From Stichopus chloronotus (Eukaryota; Echinodermata; Holothuroidea; Aspidochirotida; Stichopodidae), in contig CM037830.1 of the NCBI GenBank assembly GCA_021234535.1, forward strand, positions 17,043,116 to 17,107,115: DNA of 64,000 nucleotides, in the 5' to 3' direction. Shown one piece after another: positions 61,991 to 64,000 of the stretch. Each line of letters begins with the position of its first letter. The first letter of the stretch is position 1. A program made the translations under genes and the position numbers. The notes below the pieces were generated by a model. That model was given only the letters and a program-made list of their open reading frames with translations. It did no database searches and had not been told where the DNA came from.

Positions 61991-64000
61991 AAGCAGTCTT
62001 CTCTATGAATTGTTGTCCACTATAGTGGTCTCTGGAAAGAAGTGATATTTTTTTACCTTTTTCACCGTCTATTCTTATATTGACAGAGTTGTTACTGCTG
62101 CTTTCACAAGTTGCTTGGGGTCCTAGTGAGTTGATTTATGCAAGTATGTGTTCAGTGAAATGTGTGAATGTTTTGAACTTGTCAAAAATGCACATTTGAC
62201 CTTGCATGGGTTGATTTGTTCACTTTTGTTAAGCAGGTAAGTGACAATCCAGCTTTTCAAGTTATGGTGTTTGAGTGAAATTTAGAACAAAGGACATGGG
62301 TTAGTGAAACTAGGATGATGTTAGTAACGAAGTTGTAAGCCGTGTTTAACAGCTTTTTAACCGCTTATTCATTTAGACTTACTCTGTTCTATTTTAATGG
62401 TGTATATTACACATGGATTTTTAAGGCCCGGCAGTAGAACTCGGCATTTTGTCCTAATGCAGTCTGGAACCACAAGGTTACCCCTTGAGACGCATTTATT
62501 TGAAAGTGATCTGCCTTGACCAGGGCTACTAACTGCTGACTATCCCAGACTGATAGAAAGACTATTTTGACAAGCAGCTTGGATAAAACATTCATTTACT
62601 TTTCTGGTAGTTTCATTGCAGATAAAGTATCCATACAACCAACTTTGATGGCCATGATAATTAGTAGCAAAAATTGAATACGAAAGCAGACTGTCTCCTA
62701 CGTTAAAGCATCCCACAAGACCTGGAAAGTGTCATTCCGTGCAATGTCGTTGTGTAACATTGAACCAAAAATGTTATTGTACACTCCCCATTTCAACCGA
62801 GTCGTCCTAAGATTGTCTGAGATTTGTTTCTACTCAATCAAGTTAAGAACATCTTACCCATAGAAGCTGCCTTACAACCACTGTCTAGCCCCTCCCTAGG
62901 CCTGTCTGAAATTCCTCCACATGTGTAATCAAAACAATGGATCCCTGTGTACTCTGTGTAATTCCAGCTGCTCTGCATTCGAATTTGCTGTCAATCAAAG
63001 AGTACTGTAACTTAGAACCAGTTGAGAATTTTGCTTTCTGGGAAGTAAAAATATAGCCTTAGGCTGATGCAATACAGTCTTTAAGGAATATAACTTTAAA
63101 TGTTAGGGTTCACTTCAAGCCTACAAATGTTATCATTGGACCGACAAATATTTCCCTATTTGGTACGTAGCTAGCAAGGGTTTTACCAGCTCATGTCCTA
63201 GACGATCATGAAACGCTACCAAATGCATACATTCGGTGAATATTTGCAGCTGATGGTTTCACTACCACTGTTAGATACAAAGATCAGAGTTGTAACTCAT
63301 GCTGAGCACTGTATCAAAATGATTTTTTGGTGTTGTCACAAACTGATTGTTTTTTAGCTCCAATCTCACTTTCAGTTGCTTGTATTTTGAGAAAGTGAGG
63401 AGTTCTGTGTAACCGTGATCACTCCTTACAATATCTGCATGAAGTTGGGTTAGGTTTTTCTCCTGTTGTGGGTGACATAGAAAAAACATTTCTGCTATAA
63501 TATCACCATTCTCATGTCAGATTGTTACTTCTTGCCTGTTGTTGATAATGGTAGAAATATAGGGGAAAATGGGACAACTGCAAAATTAGTTGAAATGTGT
63601 AGAATTTACTGGTTGGAATTTACTTCCTTTCTTATGTGACCAATACATTTTGTGAGGTATATCCTTCACTGCTTCAGCCCAGTTCTCCATTGTTAATCCT
63701 TAGACACTCCTTTGTTATCTTGGAATCTCTTCCATTCCCTGTGGCTTTCCAAAGAATGGGTCAAGTATTGACCAATAGCAGGCAGCCATGTAGTTAATGC
63801 TAAGTTGCTTATTAACTCTGTCCCCTTGTGTAAATAGATATTACGTAACCACTCTGGTATCTCACTTCTGTGTGTGGACACTCCAGCATTGGCACAGCCT
63901 TTTGTTATAATCCTGTGTGGAAATTCTTAAATGACCAAGAGGGAGTTGCAATTCTCCCATGGGTTGGATATAAAACATGTTTAGTTAGTTCTGCATGGTA
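61991..64000. other. Non-coding stretch except the family-C copy
   Basis: A donor-like GCAG|GTAAGT at 62237 lacks a supported exon. Otherwise nothing seen. Confidence 0.4.
62885..63080 (-). mobile_element. TTAA element family C, inverted copy
   Basis: Reverse complement of the copy at 28319: CCTGTCTGAAATTCCTCCAC, ACATGTGTAATCAAAACAAT and TTCTGGGAAGTAAAAATATA are shared. The end reads TGATGCAATACAGTCT with TTAA at 63081-63084. The left terminus is diverged or lost before about 62885. Confidence 0.72.

Noticed and set aside
1..64000. tRNA or rRNA genes
   Set aside because: No cloverleaf with B-box-like GGTTCGAANCC and no rRNA core sequence was noticed on either strand; a covariance-model search would be decisive.

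Overview
This is a stretch of AT-rich animal nuclear DNA, not microbial. It has one long, clearly coding exon with consensus splice sites, a handful of short exon-like segments with matching intron phases, long non-coding stretches, microsatellites, and many dispersed non-autonomous transposons. The mix of TTAA-flanked miniature elements, hAT-type elements, minisatellite-carrying elements, foldbacks built from 16-bp repeats (recalling sea-urchin TU elements) and a CR1/L2-like LINE tail suggests a marine invertebrate, most likely an echinoderm. That assignment is inference from repeat style; no marker gene fixes the taxon.

Layout. 1-5.2 kb: the end of a TTAA element, coding-like relics, a dispersed repeat, and a 1.35-kb element made of eight ~145-bp units. 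5.2-16 kb: mostly non-coding, with a textbook 786-bp hAT element (9253-10038, perfect 8-bp target duplication), a 669-bp TTAA element (13140-13808) and candidate minus-strand exons at 8.1-8.25 and 15.7-15.9 kb. 16-24 kb: two related ~840-bp TIR elements, a small TIR element whose ends look like splice donors, and a candidate minus-strand exon at 22.0-22.2 kb. 24.8-28.6 kb: a 1.64-kb TIR element, a decayed tandem coding repeat and an intact 249-bp TTAA element. 30.3-33.8 kb: more dispersed elements, a decayed minisatellite block and the LINE relic. 35.5-37.5 kb: the best gene model on the minus strand, four exons joined by three phase-1 introns and ending in a stop codon; its last intron starts inside the end of a TTAA element. 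41-43 kb: two more copies of that element beside uncertain exons. 50478-52371: a 1.9-kb proline-rich exon on the plus strand encoding a protein segment full of SH3-ligand motifs. 52.4-59 kb: a cluster of foldback structures. 57.28-58.23 kb: one TTAA element nested inside another. 61.6-63.1 kb: a well-preserved TTAA element and an inverted copy of a third TTAA family.

Two or more genes appear to be present: a plus-strand gene for a proline-rich adaptor-like protein, and one or more minus-strand genes of unrecognised function. No protein except the proline-rich exon could be linked to a functional class. No rRNA, tRNA or CRISPR array was seen. Exon calls other than 50478-52371 and the 35.5-37.5 kb model are low-confidence and rest only on open frame, composition and splice-site context.
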